Origin: Crocosphaera chwakensis CCY0110
Lineage (GTDB): Bacteria > Cyanobacteriota > Cyanobacteriia > Cyanobacteriales > Microcystaceae
Reading direction: 5' to 3'
Length of the DNA: 64,000 nucleotides
Assembly: GCF_000169335.1 (NCBI RefSeq)
Contig: NZ_AAXW01000003.1
Coordinates: 124,001 to 188,000, forward strand
Shown here piece by piece: positions 52,436-61,743 of the stretch (its first letter is position 1; each line of letters begins with the position of its first letter). The notes beneath the pieces were generated by a model. It ran no database searches and was not told where the DNA came from. It saw only the letters and a list, made by a program, of their open reading frames with translations. Made by a program: the position numbers and the translations under genes.

Positions 52436-53344
52436 GTGACTAACCCTCTCAACTTATTTAATAAACAAAATTGGCGTAATGTTTTCTTAGAAATACTCAT
52501 TTATTCTAATATTTGGGTGGCTTCCGCCATCGCCTCCCTTTGTTTTAGTTTTCAATTGTTGATGGAACTGCCCTTAGATTGGCGATCGCCTTTATTCTGT
52601 TTCGGGGCTGCTTTAATTCCTTATCATTTGGATCGAGTTGTAGATGTTTACGTTCAACAAATTCCTGATCCTAATGTTCAATCCTATTTTAAAAAGCCAG
52701 GATTTTTAGTTTGGTTTTTGATAGCTTTAGGATTAAGTATAATCTTTACCCTATTATGGTTTGCACCTACTGCTGTTCGCTACGTTAGTTTGCTCGGTAT
52801 TTTTCCTTTGATTTACGGAGTTCCTTTATTTCCGAGATCAAATCAATGGTATCGACTTAAAGATATTCCTGGGTCAAAAGCTTGGATTGTTGGTGCTATC
52901 ATTACCTATGCTGTTGTTAGTTTGCCTTGTGCTTATGCTAATTATTGTCCTCAAGGAATTACTTTTATTTTGAGTACCTTATTTTTATTTATTTTTATTG
53001 TTACGAATTCCCACAGTTTTGATTTAAGAGATATAGAGTCCGATCAAGAACAAGGAGTTATTACATTACCTTTGATGATGGGAATAGATAGAATGAAAAT
53101 TTTACTTTCTATTCTTAATGTATCGGTATTGGCTTTATGGGTTTGGGCTTGGTCATCTTCCTTAATACCCTTTAAACCAGAGGTAATAATTTCTATTTTA
53201 ATTACTTTATGTTATCTTTCCATACTTAAGCCATCAACCTCTCGACCTATTTACTCAATTTTCATTGATGGTTGCTTATTTATTCCTTTATTTGTTCATT
53301 TATTATTTAGTTTAACTCTAAAAAATAATCCCTCTGTTCATTAA
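52436..53344 (+). CDS. UbiA-like membrane prenyltransferase homologue
   Basis: A 302-aa polytopic protein starting with GTG 52436, 3 bases after DUF6335. About eight or nine TM helices. The second Asp-rich motif is DLRDIESDQEQGVITLP, typical of UbiA enzymes that bind polyprenyl diphosphate via Mg. The first motif is degenerate: ALIPYHLDRVVDVYVQQIPD instead of NDxxDxxxD. It may have altered or lost prenyl transfer. Acceptor unknown. Confidence 0.75.
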   Translation: MTNPLNLFNKQNWRNVFLEILIYSNIWVASAIASLCFSFQLLMELPLDWRSPLFCFGAALIPYHLDRVVDVYVQQIPDPNVQSYFKKPGFLVWFLIALGLSIIFTLLWFAPTAVRYVSLLGIFPLIYGVPLFPRSNQWYRLKDIPGSKAWIVGAIITYAVVSLPCAYANYCPQGITFILSTLFLFIFIVTNSHSFDLRDIESDQEQGVITLPLMMGIDRMKILLSILNVSVLALWVWAWSSSLIPFKPEVIISILITLCYLSILKPSTSRPIYSIFIDGCLFIPLFVHLLFSLTLKNNPSVH

Positions 53345-53421
53345 TAAGTAAGACAGAGGGATACTATGTTTTTTGAGAAATAGCCTCTAAGTTTTACAGT
53401 AATAAATAATCATATAGATGA

Positions 53422-53499
53422 TTAACTAAGAGAAATACTGATAACTGTTGCTACGCCAATAGACCATACAATTAAAGACCAGATCCAGTTGACTATCAT
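53422..53499 (-). CDS. Candidate 25-aa membrane protein
   Basis: An ATG at 53497-53499 with a perfect Shine-Dalgarno GAGGAGG eight bases upstream opens a 25-codon frame, MIVNWIWSLIVWSIGVATVI then SISLS-stop. It is almost all hydrophobic, one TM helix, with three Trp. Size and context fit small thylakoid subunits, but it matches none I know (not PetN, PetL, PsbM or NdhP). Conservation would decide. Confidence 0.4.
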   Translation of the reverse strand: MIVNWIWSLIVWSIGVATVISISLS

Positions 53500-54375
53500 T
53501 GAGTTAGCCTCCTCGTACTAATTAGTAAGCTTTCGCTTTATATTCTTCATCTTGAAGATGAATTAACTTAGGCAAGATCGAAACAATTTAAACCATCTAT
53601 TATTCCTCAGTTTAAAGGTGAACTCAGGATTCATAAGTGCTTTAGGTTACTGTTTTTGATATATTCAATTAAATACATCTTCAATTCAACCTAATAAAAT
53701 CAAGAGTATAATGGTTATAAGGAGCCAGTTGATTGTTAACTATACTAATTAGTTATTCATAGGAAATTAATGAATAACTGGTCAGACACTTAAATTTACT
53801 AAAAGTTGACAATTGTGAACCATCATAAACGAGTCTCCTTAACAAACATAGGTCAATTAAGACTCTCTATACATACTATAGCAAATATTTCAAGGGTCTG
53901 CAATAAATATTTACAGCAAGGATTTAGTAATGGCGATCGCTTAGTTTCATAGCAATTGTTAATGGAATAATCAAAATCAAAAGTTGAGTAAAGATCAACC
54001 GCCGTCGCCTTGAGTTTGTTTGACATGGCTCTGATAAATAATATCTGCAATCTCAACATTAGCTTTTAATGATTCAAGAAAGCCTTAGAAAAAATACGGA
54101 AAAATTGGATATAATTAGTTTTTTTAGTAATTTTAACCAAGATTTATTAAAGAAATAGTACAGTTATTGTAGATTACTGGGAAAATTATCCCTAGATTTT
54201 AAGCGGTAAAAGGATTAACTTAATTTAATTTAATATCTGAGTTATCATTCAATTCTCAATATCAAACTCAGATTAGTGAGGCTGTTTTCGGCATGAAAGG
54301 CAACTTTTGTGTTAATGTTGCCATAAATCATTATATTAAGCTTCATCTATATTATTCATCTGGTGATCATGACTT
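53500..54375. other. Long intergenic region upstream of yvcK-type gene
   Basis: About 870 AT-rich bases with no convincing gene. One HIP1-like GGCGATCGC at about 53932. No paired repeats or RNA fold stood out. It presumably contains the promoter of the small ORF on the minus strand and of the downstream gene. Confidence 0.35.
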
Positions 54376-55752
54376 ATGCCCATCAGTCCTTTACAAAAAG
54401 CGATACGGAAACTCTCTAGCAAACAACGAAAATGGTCAATGGTAGGCCAGCGAACGCCTAAACGGGTTAATCGTTGGTTCAAATGGTTATCCCCTGGACT
54501 ATTTGTTAAACGTTGGTTATTAATTAGTGCAACTGGTTTAATTTTATCGATGTTAGGTTTGGCTATTTGGGTCAAACTCACCCCTGTTGATCGTCTTTTG
54601 GAGTTAATTTCTCAACTCCTCGAAACCATTACCACTTACGTTCCTAGTTATATTTCTGGGCCGTTTGCCTTATTATTCGGACTCTTTTTATTATTATGGG
54701 GACAAAGCCGAACGGTGGGATCGATTACCGAAGCGTTTCCTGATAGTGATCAGGAATTAGTTGATCGCCTCTTAACCCATCGTCGTTTACATCGGGGTCC
54801 AAAAATTGTCGCTATTGGAGGAGGAACGGGACTATCAACCCTTCTGCGAGGTTTAAAGCAATATAGTGCTAATATAACCGCCATTGTTACGGTAGCTGAC
54901 GATGGGGGGTCTTCAGGACGACTAAGAGAAGAAATCGGTGTTTTACCTCCTGGGGATATTCGTAACTGTATGGCTGCTTTAGCGGATGAAGAAAAGTTAT
55001 TAACAGAATTGTTTCAATATCGCTTTCAAGCAGGAGAGGGATTAAACGGCCATAGTTTTGGTAACTTATTTTTAACGGCCATGACAGCTATCACGGGACG
55101 GGATTTTGAAAAGGCGATCGCGGCCAGTTCCAAAGTGTTAGCCATTCGGGGTAAAGTCTTACCGGCAACGGTGAGTGATGTGCGTTTATGGGCTAGATTA
55201 GATGATGGTCGCTTGGTAGAAGGAGAATCTAATATTACCGAAGCTGGCGGAAAAATTACTGAAATTGGCTGTTTTCCTAAAAATCCTCCCGCCTTACCTG
55301 CTGCGATTCAAGCGATTGGAGAAGCTGACTATATTATCATGGGTCCAGGCAGTCTTTATACCAGTGTCATCCCGAATCTTTTAGTTCCGGAAATTAGAAA
55401 TGCTTTAGCTAAGGTCAAGGTTCCTCGTATTTATGTTTGCAATATTATGACGCAACCAGGTGAAACCGATGGTTATACAGTTGCTGATCATATTAAAGCT
55501 ATTGATCGGGTTTGTTCTCGACGCATCTTTGACGCTATTTTAGTACAACGCATTTCTCCTTCTGCCACAGCATTAAAACATTATGCTAAAGAACAATCCC
55601 ATCCTGTATTTTTAGACCGAGAAGATGTAGCCAATTTAGGATGTCGTATTATTTTAGCGAATATTATGGATGAAGATCCGATGACAGCAAAAGTAACTCA
55701 TCATCCTCAAAGGTTAGCCAGAGTTTTATTGCGTTGGTATAGTAAAAATTAA
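54376..55752 (+). CDS. YvcK/CofD-like gluconeogenesis factor
   Basis: A 458-aa protein. Two N-terminal membrane helices (LLISATGLILSMLGLAIWV and FALLFGLFLLLWG) precede the CofD-like domain, which begins KIVAIGGGTGLSTLLRGL and has VTVADDGGSSGRLREE, PGDIRNCMAAL, FQYRF-AGEGLNGHSFGNL and ADYIIMGPGSLYTSVIPNLL. Homologues bind UDP-sugars and tie carbon metabolism to envelope synthesis. The membrane-anchored form is usual for cyanobacteria. Confidence 0.88.
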   Translation: MPISPLQKAIRKLSSKQRKWSMVGQRTPKRVNRWFKWLSPGLFVKRWLLISATGLILSMLGLAIWVKLTPVDRLLELISQLLETITTYVPSYISGPFALLFGLFLLLWGQSRTVGSITEAFPDSDQELVDRLLTHRRLHRGPKIVAIGGGTGLSTLLRGLKQYSANITAIVTVADDGGSSGRLREEIGVLPPGDIRNCMAALADEEKLLTELFQYRFQAGEGLNGHSFGNLFLTAMTAITGRDFEKAIAASSKVLAIRGKVLPATVSDVRLWARLDDGRLVEGESNITEAGGKITEIGCFPKNPPALPAAIQAIGEADYIIMGPGSLYTSVIPNLLVPEIRNALAKVKVPRIYVCNIMTQPGETDGYTVADHIKAIDRVCSRRIFDAILVQRISPSATALKHYAKEQSHPVFLDREDVANLGCRIILANIMDEDPMTAKVTHHPQRLARVLLRWYSKN

Positions 55753-55772
55753 ACAGACAAATTGCTTAGAGT

Positions 55773-56030
55773 TTATTTTTCTAAGCGAATTACATACCAT
55801 TGCAGATAATCATCACTACCCATATCAAGATCACAAAAATTTTCCATTAAATATTGTGCTTGATCGTCTATCGTAGTTAATTTTTCTAGTTCCTTGGGTA
55901 AATCATCTTGACGAGTTGATAAAATACCTTTGAGCTTTTCTAATAACTCTTGAGGGGTCAATATTTGTTCCGGTTGGTTGGTTTCGAGGACAACAAAACC
56001 ATCCTCTTGATACATAATTGAATCTGGCAT
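55773..56030 (-). CDS. Chlororespiratory reduction 7 (CRR7) family protein
   Basis: An 85-aa protein: MPDSIMYQEDGFVVLETNQP, then LTPQELLEKLKGIL, AQYLMENFCDLDMG and the closing YLQWYVIRLEK. This is the family of plant CRR7, needed for the chloroplast NDH complex, and is conserved in cyanobacteria. Its role there is not well defined. It is convergent with the upstream YvcK gene and 27 bases from the next minus-strand gene, so possibly an operon. Confidence 0.78.
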   Translation of the reverse strand: MPDSIMYQEDGFVVLETNQPEQILTPQELLEKLKGILSTRQDDLPKELEKLTTIDDQAQYLMENFCDLDMGSDDYLQWYVIRLEK

Positions 56031-56057
56031 CGTTTTTGTATGTAATAAAGTTAGAAT

Positions 56058-57005
56058 TTAAAGGTTTCTTTTAAGTATAATAATCTCATTGCCTACCACT
56101 GGACTGCGAGCAATAAGATTTCTTTGGGAGTCTAACATTTCTAATTTACGAAAGTCCAAACTTTGAGTCTTTTCTAAGATGGTATTTGCCAGTTGATTTT
56201 GTTCTGTTGTTGATAAACTGTACCATTTATCTCCGACAGTCACTATTAGTCGACTCCCTAAAAAATTGGCTTCTATTTTACCAATTAAATCGTCAGGATA
56301 TTGATTAGTTAATGCTGTAACTTCTTTTTGAATTCCAGCAATTAAGCTTTGTTCTGGGGTTAATTTGGGTGGGGAAGAAGGCACATTTTGAATGGGTTCG
56401 GGTAAGGAAGGTTCTTCTAATTCTGTTGGTGTTTCTACCACTTGAGGTTGGGTGATTTCTGGGGAACTGTTGAAAATTTCTAGGTTGGGTAAGGATGGTT
56501 TATATACGAAAAATGAGACAGATAAGGCAATAATTAAAACAAATCCTATGATTTGGGCTATTTTTCCCCCGAATAAGCTTTTGAGAAATGATGGAGGTGA
56601 CGATGATGCTTCGATTTGGGGTTTTTGATCAGCTTCAATATCTTCTGTTACTTCATTAATTTCTGATATATTGCTTACTTGGGTTGGGGTTAAATCATCT
56701 TCCCAGTCTTCTGACTCCTCTATGTCTTTATCTTCTTTTTCTTGTATTTCAGGAGAGTTAACGATCTGGGATTTATTTTCTAGAGAATTAGCAATAATTT
56801 CCGTACTATTAATGAGTGTGTTTAAAGTGTCTTTATTAGGTAAATTATTGATATTTTCTTCATTGACTTGCTGAACAATGAAGTCCAATTTTGTAATAGT
56901 TGCTTTTAGTAATTTAATAAATTCTTCTTGAGAAATCTCTTGGTTTAAACCCTCAGACAATTGAGAAGAATTTGAGGATATGGGAGAAGGTTTGTCGCTG
57001 GACAT
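56058..57005 (-). CDS. Single-pass membrane hypothetical protein
   Basis: A 315-aa protein. Residues 1-150 are acidic and low-complexity. A membrane helix (IAQIIGFVLIIALSVSFFVY) follows at about 153-172. A Pro/Glu-rich linker leads to a C-terminal periplasmic-type domain (LIAGIQKEVTALTNQYPDDL, LIGKIEANFLGSRLIVTVGD, IVGNEIIILKRNL). The architecture is known in cyanobacteria but unnamed. It lies upstream of the CRR7 gene on the same strand. Confidence 0.7.
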   Translation of the reverse strand: MSSDKPSPISSNSSQLSEGLNQEISQEEFIKLLKATITKLDFIVQQVNEENINNLPNKDTLNTLINSTEIIANSLENKSQIVNSPEIQEKEDKDIEESEDWEDDLTPTQVSNISEINEVTEDIEADQKPQIEASSSPPSFLKSLFGGKIAQIIGFVLIIALSVSFFVYKPSLPNLEIFNSSPEITQPQVVETPTELEEPSLPEPIQNVPSSPPKLTPEQSLIAGIQKEVTALTNQYPDDLIGKIEANFLGSRLIVTVGDKWYSLSTTEQNQLANTILEKTQSLDFRKLEMLDSQRNLIARSPVVGNEIIILKRNL

Positions 57006-57368
57006 AAGTTAACTTCCTTATAAAGCAATTAATCTTAACTATGGCAGACTGTACTGTTTAAAGTTAGTTAATAATTAATAATTTGTTGTGCAAAAAAGTT
57101 ATTCTTAACTTTTTTATTTTTGGGTTTAACCCCCTAGACAGCCTATTGATTTTATGTTAGAGAAAACATCAACATAAACAAGGTAAAGCAATAGACATAT
57201 ATCTAATTTATCACTTCTGTTTACAAATTTGATCTCATATAAAATAAAATGCTAGAATGAAAGGTGAAAACACAAATGAAGATTTCCTAGTTAAGGAGGA
57301 AGTTAAAGGTAACTTTTCTCCATCTTCTTTGTCTCAAGCGTTTTCATTATCTCAGAGAGGAACTCATT
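57006..57368. other. Intergenic region, nothing recognised
   Basis: About 360 AT-rich bases of divergent promoter space between the minus-strand membrane protein and the small basic gene. No repeat or RNA structure recognised. Confidence 0.35.
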
Positions 57369-57533
57369 TTGGCTAAACGTCGTAATTTGAAGAAAGAAAA
57401 AGCAGAACGGAATCAGGCTTATGCTCGCCAATTTCGTCAAAAAACTTCTCGTTCTTTTTCCCGTGGTAGATCCTATTCTAACAATAACAATGACCAAGAG
57501 GATAAAAACGACGATGACAATAATAATAACTAA
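57369..57533 (+). CDS. Small basic protein (54 aa)
   Basis: A frame from TTG 57369 to TAA 57531-57533: begins MAKRRNLKKEKAERNQAYAR, then QFRQKTSRSFSRGRS, ends with Asn/Asp-rich low complexity. A good Shine-Dalgarno (GAGAGGA) lies 7 bases upstream. The KRRNLKKEKAxRNQAYAR block recurs in short cyanobacterial proteins, I believe. Likely nucleic-acid or ribosome associated; inference. Too short for most gene tracks. Confidence 0.6.
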   Translation: MAKRRNLKKEKAERNQAYARQFRQKTSRSFSRGRSYSNNNNDQEDKNDDDNNNN

Positions 57534-57605
57534 GGTTTAAGTTAATTAGTAAAAGGAACAGGGAATTGTGAGATTCTCCTGTCCTGTTTGAGTTGTATTG
57601 AGGGG

Positions 57606-58676
57606 TTAAAGGTTTAATTGTTGAACTAACCGATCAACATCAAAGTTTTTAACCATTAACTCTTGAATGCAGCTAACTTTAATTTTTTCTTGCAATCGGA
57701 CTTTACCAAAGGCTTGATCCACAATTTCAACGGTAGTTAAGGTATCGAGATCAACAGACAAGATAGGCACTTCTAAATCTTCAGCTCGACTAATGATCAA
57801 GGGTTGAGGGTTCATGTGTCCTGTGAGAATGAGGCAACTGGTAGAGGTTTCGAGGGCTGCTAATTGTAAATCAGTGCGATCGCCTCCGGTTACCACAGCT
57901 TTATTTTGTCCTTGGCGGAAATATTCTAGGGCTGAGTTGACATTCATCGCCCCGATAGTAAGACTTTCTACCATTAAATCTAAGCGATCGCCACGGCATA
58001 ACACTTGAGCCTTTAATTGATGGGCAATTTCGCGAACACTGACACTGCGTAGTAAACGACTGGTTGGCAATAAACCCAATACTGGCATCCCATGACTTTC
58101 AAGATAGGGTTTAATGAGGGTTTGAGCCGTCTCTAATTCTTCACTGGGGATATCATTGATAATCATACCCACTAAGCTATCCCCTAAGGCCAATTTAACG
58201 TTAAGTAGATTATCTACCACCAAAGGAGAATGATAACGGGCGACTAATAACACAGACGCATTTAGGGTTTGGGCCATGTCAACAATCGATAACCCAAATA
58301 GACTACCTTCCCAGAGGGTTCCCGCCCCTTCTACAATGACAATGTTAGCTTCAATGTTAGCAAGACTATCCTTGAGTAATTGTTTGTAGTCTGTAGTATC
58401 CTCTTGTTTAAGGCGTTTTTCGAGGGTTGCTCGTTGTAAAGGGATAAGGGGGGATGCTACTTGAGCTTCTTTTAAGCCCAAAGCGTCAGCAATAAACTCG
58501 ACATCCGCTTCTTTTGCTTTAGGATCTTGATCTTGGAAACAAGTGCCAATAGGTTTACTATAGGCAATGGAGAAACCTTTATCTTGAAACTGATGAGCAA
58601 GTCCTAAAATGGTTCCTGACTTACCGGTATAAGCTTCGATTGAAGCTATAATTAAGCATTTGGTTGACTGTGCCAC
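57606..58676 (-). CDS. Phosphotransacetylase-family protein (BioD-like plus DRTGG)
   Basis: A 356-aa protein. N-terminal P-loop domain of the BioD/cobyrinic-acid synthase type: LIIASIEAYTGKSGTILGL (phosphate loop), then IVIVEGAGTLWEGSLFGLS. C-terminal DRTGG domain (residues 220-340, GAMNVNSALEYFRQGQNKAV, then TGGDRTDLQLAALETSTSC). This is the N-terminal half of longer Pta proteins, without the acetyltransferase itself. It is next to ebsA, 27 bases apart on the same strand; the pairing suggests a regulatory module. Confidence 0.85.
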   Translation of the reverse strand: MAQSTKCLIIASIEAYTGKSGTILGLAHQFQDKGFSIAYSKPIGTCFQDQDPKAKEADVEFIADALGLKEAQVASPLIPLQRATLEKRLKQEDTTDYKQLLKDSLANIEANIVIVEGAGTLWEGSLFGLSIVDMAQTLNASVLLVARYHSPLVVDNLLNVKLALGDSLVGMIINDIPSEELETAQTLIKPYLESHGMPVLGLLPTSRLLRSVSVREIAHQLKAQVLCRGDRLDLMVESLTIGAMNVNSALEYFRQGQNKAVVTGGDRTDLQLAALETSTSCLILTGHMNPQPLIISRAEDLEVPILSVDLDTLTTVEIVDQAFGKVRLQEKIKVSCIQELMVKNFDVDRLVQQLNL

Positions 58677-58703
58677 CCTGTTACTCCTTTATTTTCTATC
58701 GGT

Positions 58704-59090
58704 CTAGGAGGCAGATTCTTCACAGTGTAGCAACTTGCGATAGAATCCCTGAGGAAAATCTACTATTTTTCCTTCTTGATAAATTTTAAGGGCTGAGATC
58801 AGATAGTCAATAAACTCCGCATTAAGAATAGTAATTTCATAGCTTAATTCTGCTTGCCCATCAAACTGCATTCGACAACGAGTAATTTCAGAAGGCAGTT
58901 TCGAGACAAACCAAGAAGCAACGAAAGGGATACCTTTTCCCCCTTCAATGCGTCGTGTTCCTTCTAAATTCCCTTGGGCATATAAAGAAATGGCATAGGG
59001 GAGTACTTTATGCTTATCTTTATGATAGTAAGGCTGATAAATCATTATCTGGCCTTTGGGGGCAGGTTGGATATCTTCGATGCTAGTCAT
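58704..59090 (-). CDS. ebsA: EbsA-like type IV pilus/biofilm protein
   Basis: Start chosen at the ATG giving MTSIEDIQPAPKGQIMIYQP; a longer frame to 59165 adds a tail with no SD at proper spacing. The 128-aa core reads KHKVLPYAISLYAQGNLEGT, then GGKGIPFVASWFVSKLPSEI, TRCRMQFDGQAELSYEITIL and DFPQGFYRKLL. I recognise this as the cyanobacterial EbsA family, required for type IV pilus assembly and biofilm self-suppression in Synechococcus. It is upstream of the phosphotransacetylase-family gene, in one likely operon. Confidence 0.72.
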   Translation of the reverse strand: MTSIEDIQPAPKGQIMIYQPYYHKDKHKVLPYAISLYAQGNLEGTRRIEGGKGIPFVASWFVSKLPSEITRCRMQFDGQAELSYEITILNAEFIDYLISALKIYQEGKIVDFPQGFYRKLLHCEESAS

Positions 59091-59199
59091 AAAGTCAATA
59101 AACCTTAAAGAATAGGATGGGTGATGAGTCAACGTCCTGCTATGCTCTATTATAGGCAATCGCATCCTTATTCTTCCCTCAAGATTCTCTAAATTAACA

Positions 59200-60117
59200 T
59201 TAATTATTAATTATTAATTGTTCAACGGTTTCTAAATCTGGTAGGGCTGTTTGTGCGCCTTCTTGCGTCGTGGTTAACGCTCCCACCACTGACCCCCATT
59301 TTAAGGCTTCTTTAAGTGATAAACCTCGATCTAAAGCAGCAGCAACTCCCCCATTAAAACCATCTCCTGCACCTACTGTATCAATGGTTTCGACGACGGT
59401 AGGAGCGACAAATCCTTCCTCATTTTCTGTGGCATAAAAAGCTCCTTTTTGTCCTAGTTTAATAATGACTATTTTAACTCCTTTTTGCAGTAATTGTTCA
59501 GCAGCTTTTTTAATAGTTTCTGTATCAGATAAAGGGAAACCTACTAATTTAGCTGCTTCGGTTTGATTAGGTGTAATAATATCAATTAGAGGATATAAAC
59601 TATCAGGTAGTTTCTCAGGTGCTGGTGCAGGATCTAACATCACCGTGACCCCTAATTTTTTCGCTTCTATAGCTGCTATTTCTACTGCTTTTAAGGGGAT
59701 TTCTAATTGTAATAATAACAAACTGGCTTTCAAGAGAATTTTCTCTAAACGAATAACATCAGACTCATTAATGTTACCATTAGCCCCAGAAATAACAATA
59801 ATGCTATTTTCTCCCGATGTTTCTACCGTAATCATTGCTACCCCTGATGAGGTATTTTTATCAATCAAAACCCCCTGAGTGTTGATGTCAAATGTTTCTA
59901 ATCTTTTTAATAAATCTCGGCCTAAACTATCACCCCCAACCCGTCCCACAAAGTAAGTTGAACGACCTAATTTTGCCGTTGCAACCGCTTGATTTGCCCC
60001 TTTTCCTCCTGGTAAAGTTATGAAGTGAGTGCCTGTAATGGTTTCCCCAGGTTGAGGAAAGCAAGGAGTTTGGGCAATCATATCCATATTAATGCTACCG
60101 AAAACTACAATACTCAT
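59200..60117 (-). CDS. rbsK: Ribokinase
   Basis: A 305-aa PfkB-family sugar kinase. N-terminal signature VVFGSINMDMIAQTPCFPQP with GGKGANQAVATAKLG. C-terminal ATP/anion-hole signature VVETIDTVGAGDGFNGGVAA with the catalytic Asp. Full length. It phosphorylates ribose for the pentose phosphate pathway. No transporter genes are adjacent. Confidence 0.92.
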   Translation of the reverse strand: MSIVVFGSINMDMIAQTPCFPQPGETITGTHFITLPGGKGANQAVATAKLGRSTYFVGRVGGDSLGRDLLKRLETFDINTQGVLIDKNTSSGVAMITVETSGENSIIVISGANGNINESDVIRLEKILLKASLLLLQLEIPLKAVEIAAIEAKKLGVTVMLDPAPAPEKLPDSLYPLIDIITPNQTEAAKLVGFPLSDTETIKKAAEQLLQKGVKIVIIKLGQKGAFYATENEEGFVAPTVVETIDTVGAGDGFNGGVAAALDRGLSLKEALKWGSVVGALTTTQEGAQTALPDLETVEQLIINN

Positions 60118-61215
60118 AAAGCAATTAAGAATTCAGAATTGATAATTATTTTAAAGTGCTTTTCATCTTTTTGTATATTGTCGTTTATCATAACAGATTA
60201 GTCACTACGACCGTTGATCATTACTGCTGCATCCTCCCAAACAAAAGCGTTAGCAATGGTATGACCGCTCCTTCGAGATGAAGCACTAACTAATACTTTA
60301 AGGATATAATATTAGAAATGCAAGTTAGAAAAAATGAAGTTAATCGAATAAATAATGCAAAAGATAGTCTCTATTATTCAAATCATTGCCTATTATTTAC
60401 TTGTTCTTTTAGTTTTTATAAGGTTTCATTTCTATATCTGAAAATTAAAGAAGTTGTGATCGCGACCGAGAATTAAAGTGATTGATTGTAAGCAGTTTTT
60501 CTTATCCATAACATAAATTTATATAGGTTCTTGAAAAACGTATATGTGTATTTATTTCTTTTCAATTAAATCTAAAATGCTTCTGTTCTTTTAGCATATT
60601 GTTAGAAAATTTAGCATAATGGTCTTGTTTTGCTAATAATTCATCTTTTGTTATGATGGGTTCATAATCCTAATACTGCCGAATCGAGAAAAACAATCTA
60701 GCAATCAGGAATAATATATGAGAACCAATTAGTCCATAATATTATTATGTTTCTACAAGAGCGATTTGTAGGGTTTTAACACTGTTAAAGCCTTTCTCAC
60801 AACTGAAACCTGATTGCTATCATTGTCTAATCTTCAAAATCTAGTTGAGAACCTTGGGGACAAAATTGAGCAATTAATTGTTTAAATTTCTCAAACTATT
60901 CTTCTCTTTGATAGGCTTCTTGTTCATCAATTTATAAAGTTTTTTTGATATTTTTTAAACTTCTTCAAAGCTTTTTCATTTTGTTTTATTTATTCTTCTC
61001 AATCCCAATCAGAATCATCTTAAATAGTTGCAATTTTCTGATTATATTTAGCCTCTAAGCTATATAATAAAACTTGTTTATAAGTTGTCGATAAATCTCT
61101 ATCAAAGGGAATAGGCAATGGTAAGAAGTTAAAAGTGTATCTCATCAGAGTGAGAAACACTATATTTCTTTACATAGTGTTGTTAATTGATGTCCGACTA
61201 CTTAAACTTACAAGT
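60118..61215. other. Gene-poor AT-rich stretch with decayed coding traces
   Basis: About 1.1 kb with no intact gene. The minus strand at 60835-61125 reads PIPFDRDLSTTYKQVLLYSL and LEAKYNQKIATI in one frame, then several stops and DDSDWD and KALKKFKKYQKNF traces, which looks like a gene decayed by many mutations. It ends where the GC-richer CheB-CheR gene begins. Confidence 0.5.
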
Positions 61216-61743
61216 ATGGTTAATACATCAGCAGACGCAAGACGATTTTTTATTGTTGGGATTGGGGCTTCGGCAGGAGGAATCGAAGCCCTAAAACGCT
61301 TTTTTAGCAATCTCCCCGATGATCCGCAGGCTGCCTTTGTGGTGATGCAGCACGTATCCCCCAACCATCCGAGTATGATGCCCGAAATCATTCAACGGGA
61401 AACCAATTTGCCTGTGGCTGCCATTGAGGATGAGGTGGCAGTAGAGCCGGGTCATATTTATGTGTTGCCCCCAGGGTATAATGTCGAACTCGAAGATAAT
61501 CGCTTGCGCTTGCGGGAGTTAACCCGAAATTTTGCCAACACCATTGATAACTTTTTCTACTCCCTAGCAACGAATTGGGGAGAAAAGACCATCGCTATTA
61601 TCCTATCAGGGACGGGGGAGGATGGACAAGAAGGACTCCAGGCAGTGAGTCGGGTAGGGGGAATAGCCCTGTCACAGTCACCAGAAACAGCCCAGTTTGA
61701 GACGATGCCGAATAGTGCGATAGGAATGGGGATCGCTGATTAA
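61216..61743 (+). CDS. CheB methylesterase part of a CheB-CheR fusion, cut by a stop
   Basis: From ATG 61216 a CheB methylesterase domain: FFIVGIGASAGGIEALKRFF (catalytic Ser), AAFVVMQHVSPNHPSMM (His), and ILSGTGEDGQEGLQAVSRVG (Asp). No receiver domain precedes it, as is usual for CheB-CheR-PAS sensor proteins. The frame ends at TAA 61741-61743, but coding sense goes on in the same frame after it. A single base change would restore one long protein. Base composition is clearly GC-richer than the upstream kilobases. Confidence 0.9.
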   Translation: MVNTSADARRFFIVGIGASAGGIEALKRFFSNLPDDPQAAFVVMQHVSPNHPSMMPEIIQRETNLPVAAIEDEVAVEPGHIYVLPPGYNVELEDNRLRLRELTRNFANTIDNFFYSLATNWGEKTIAIILSGTGEDGQEGLQAVSRVGGIALSQSPETAQFETMPNSAIGMGIAD

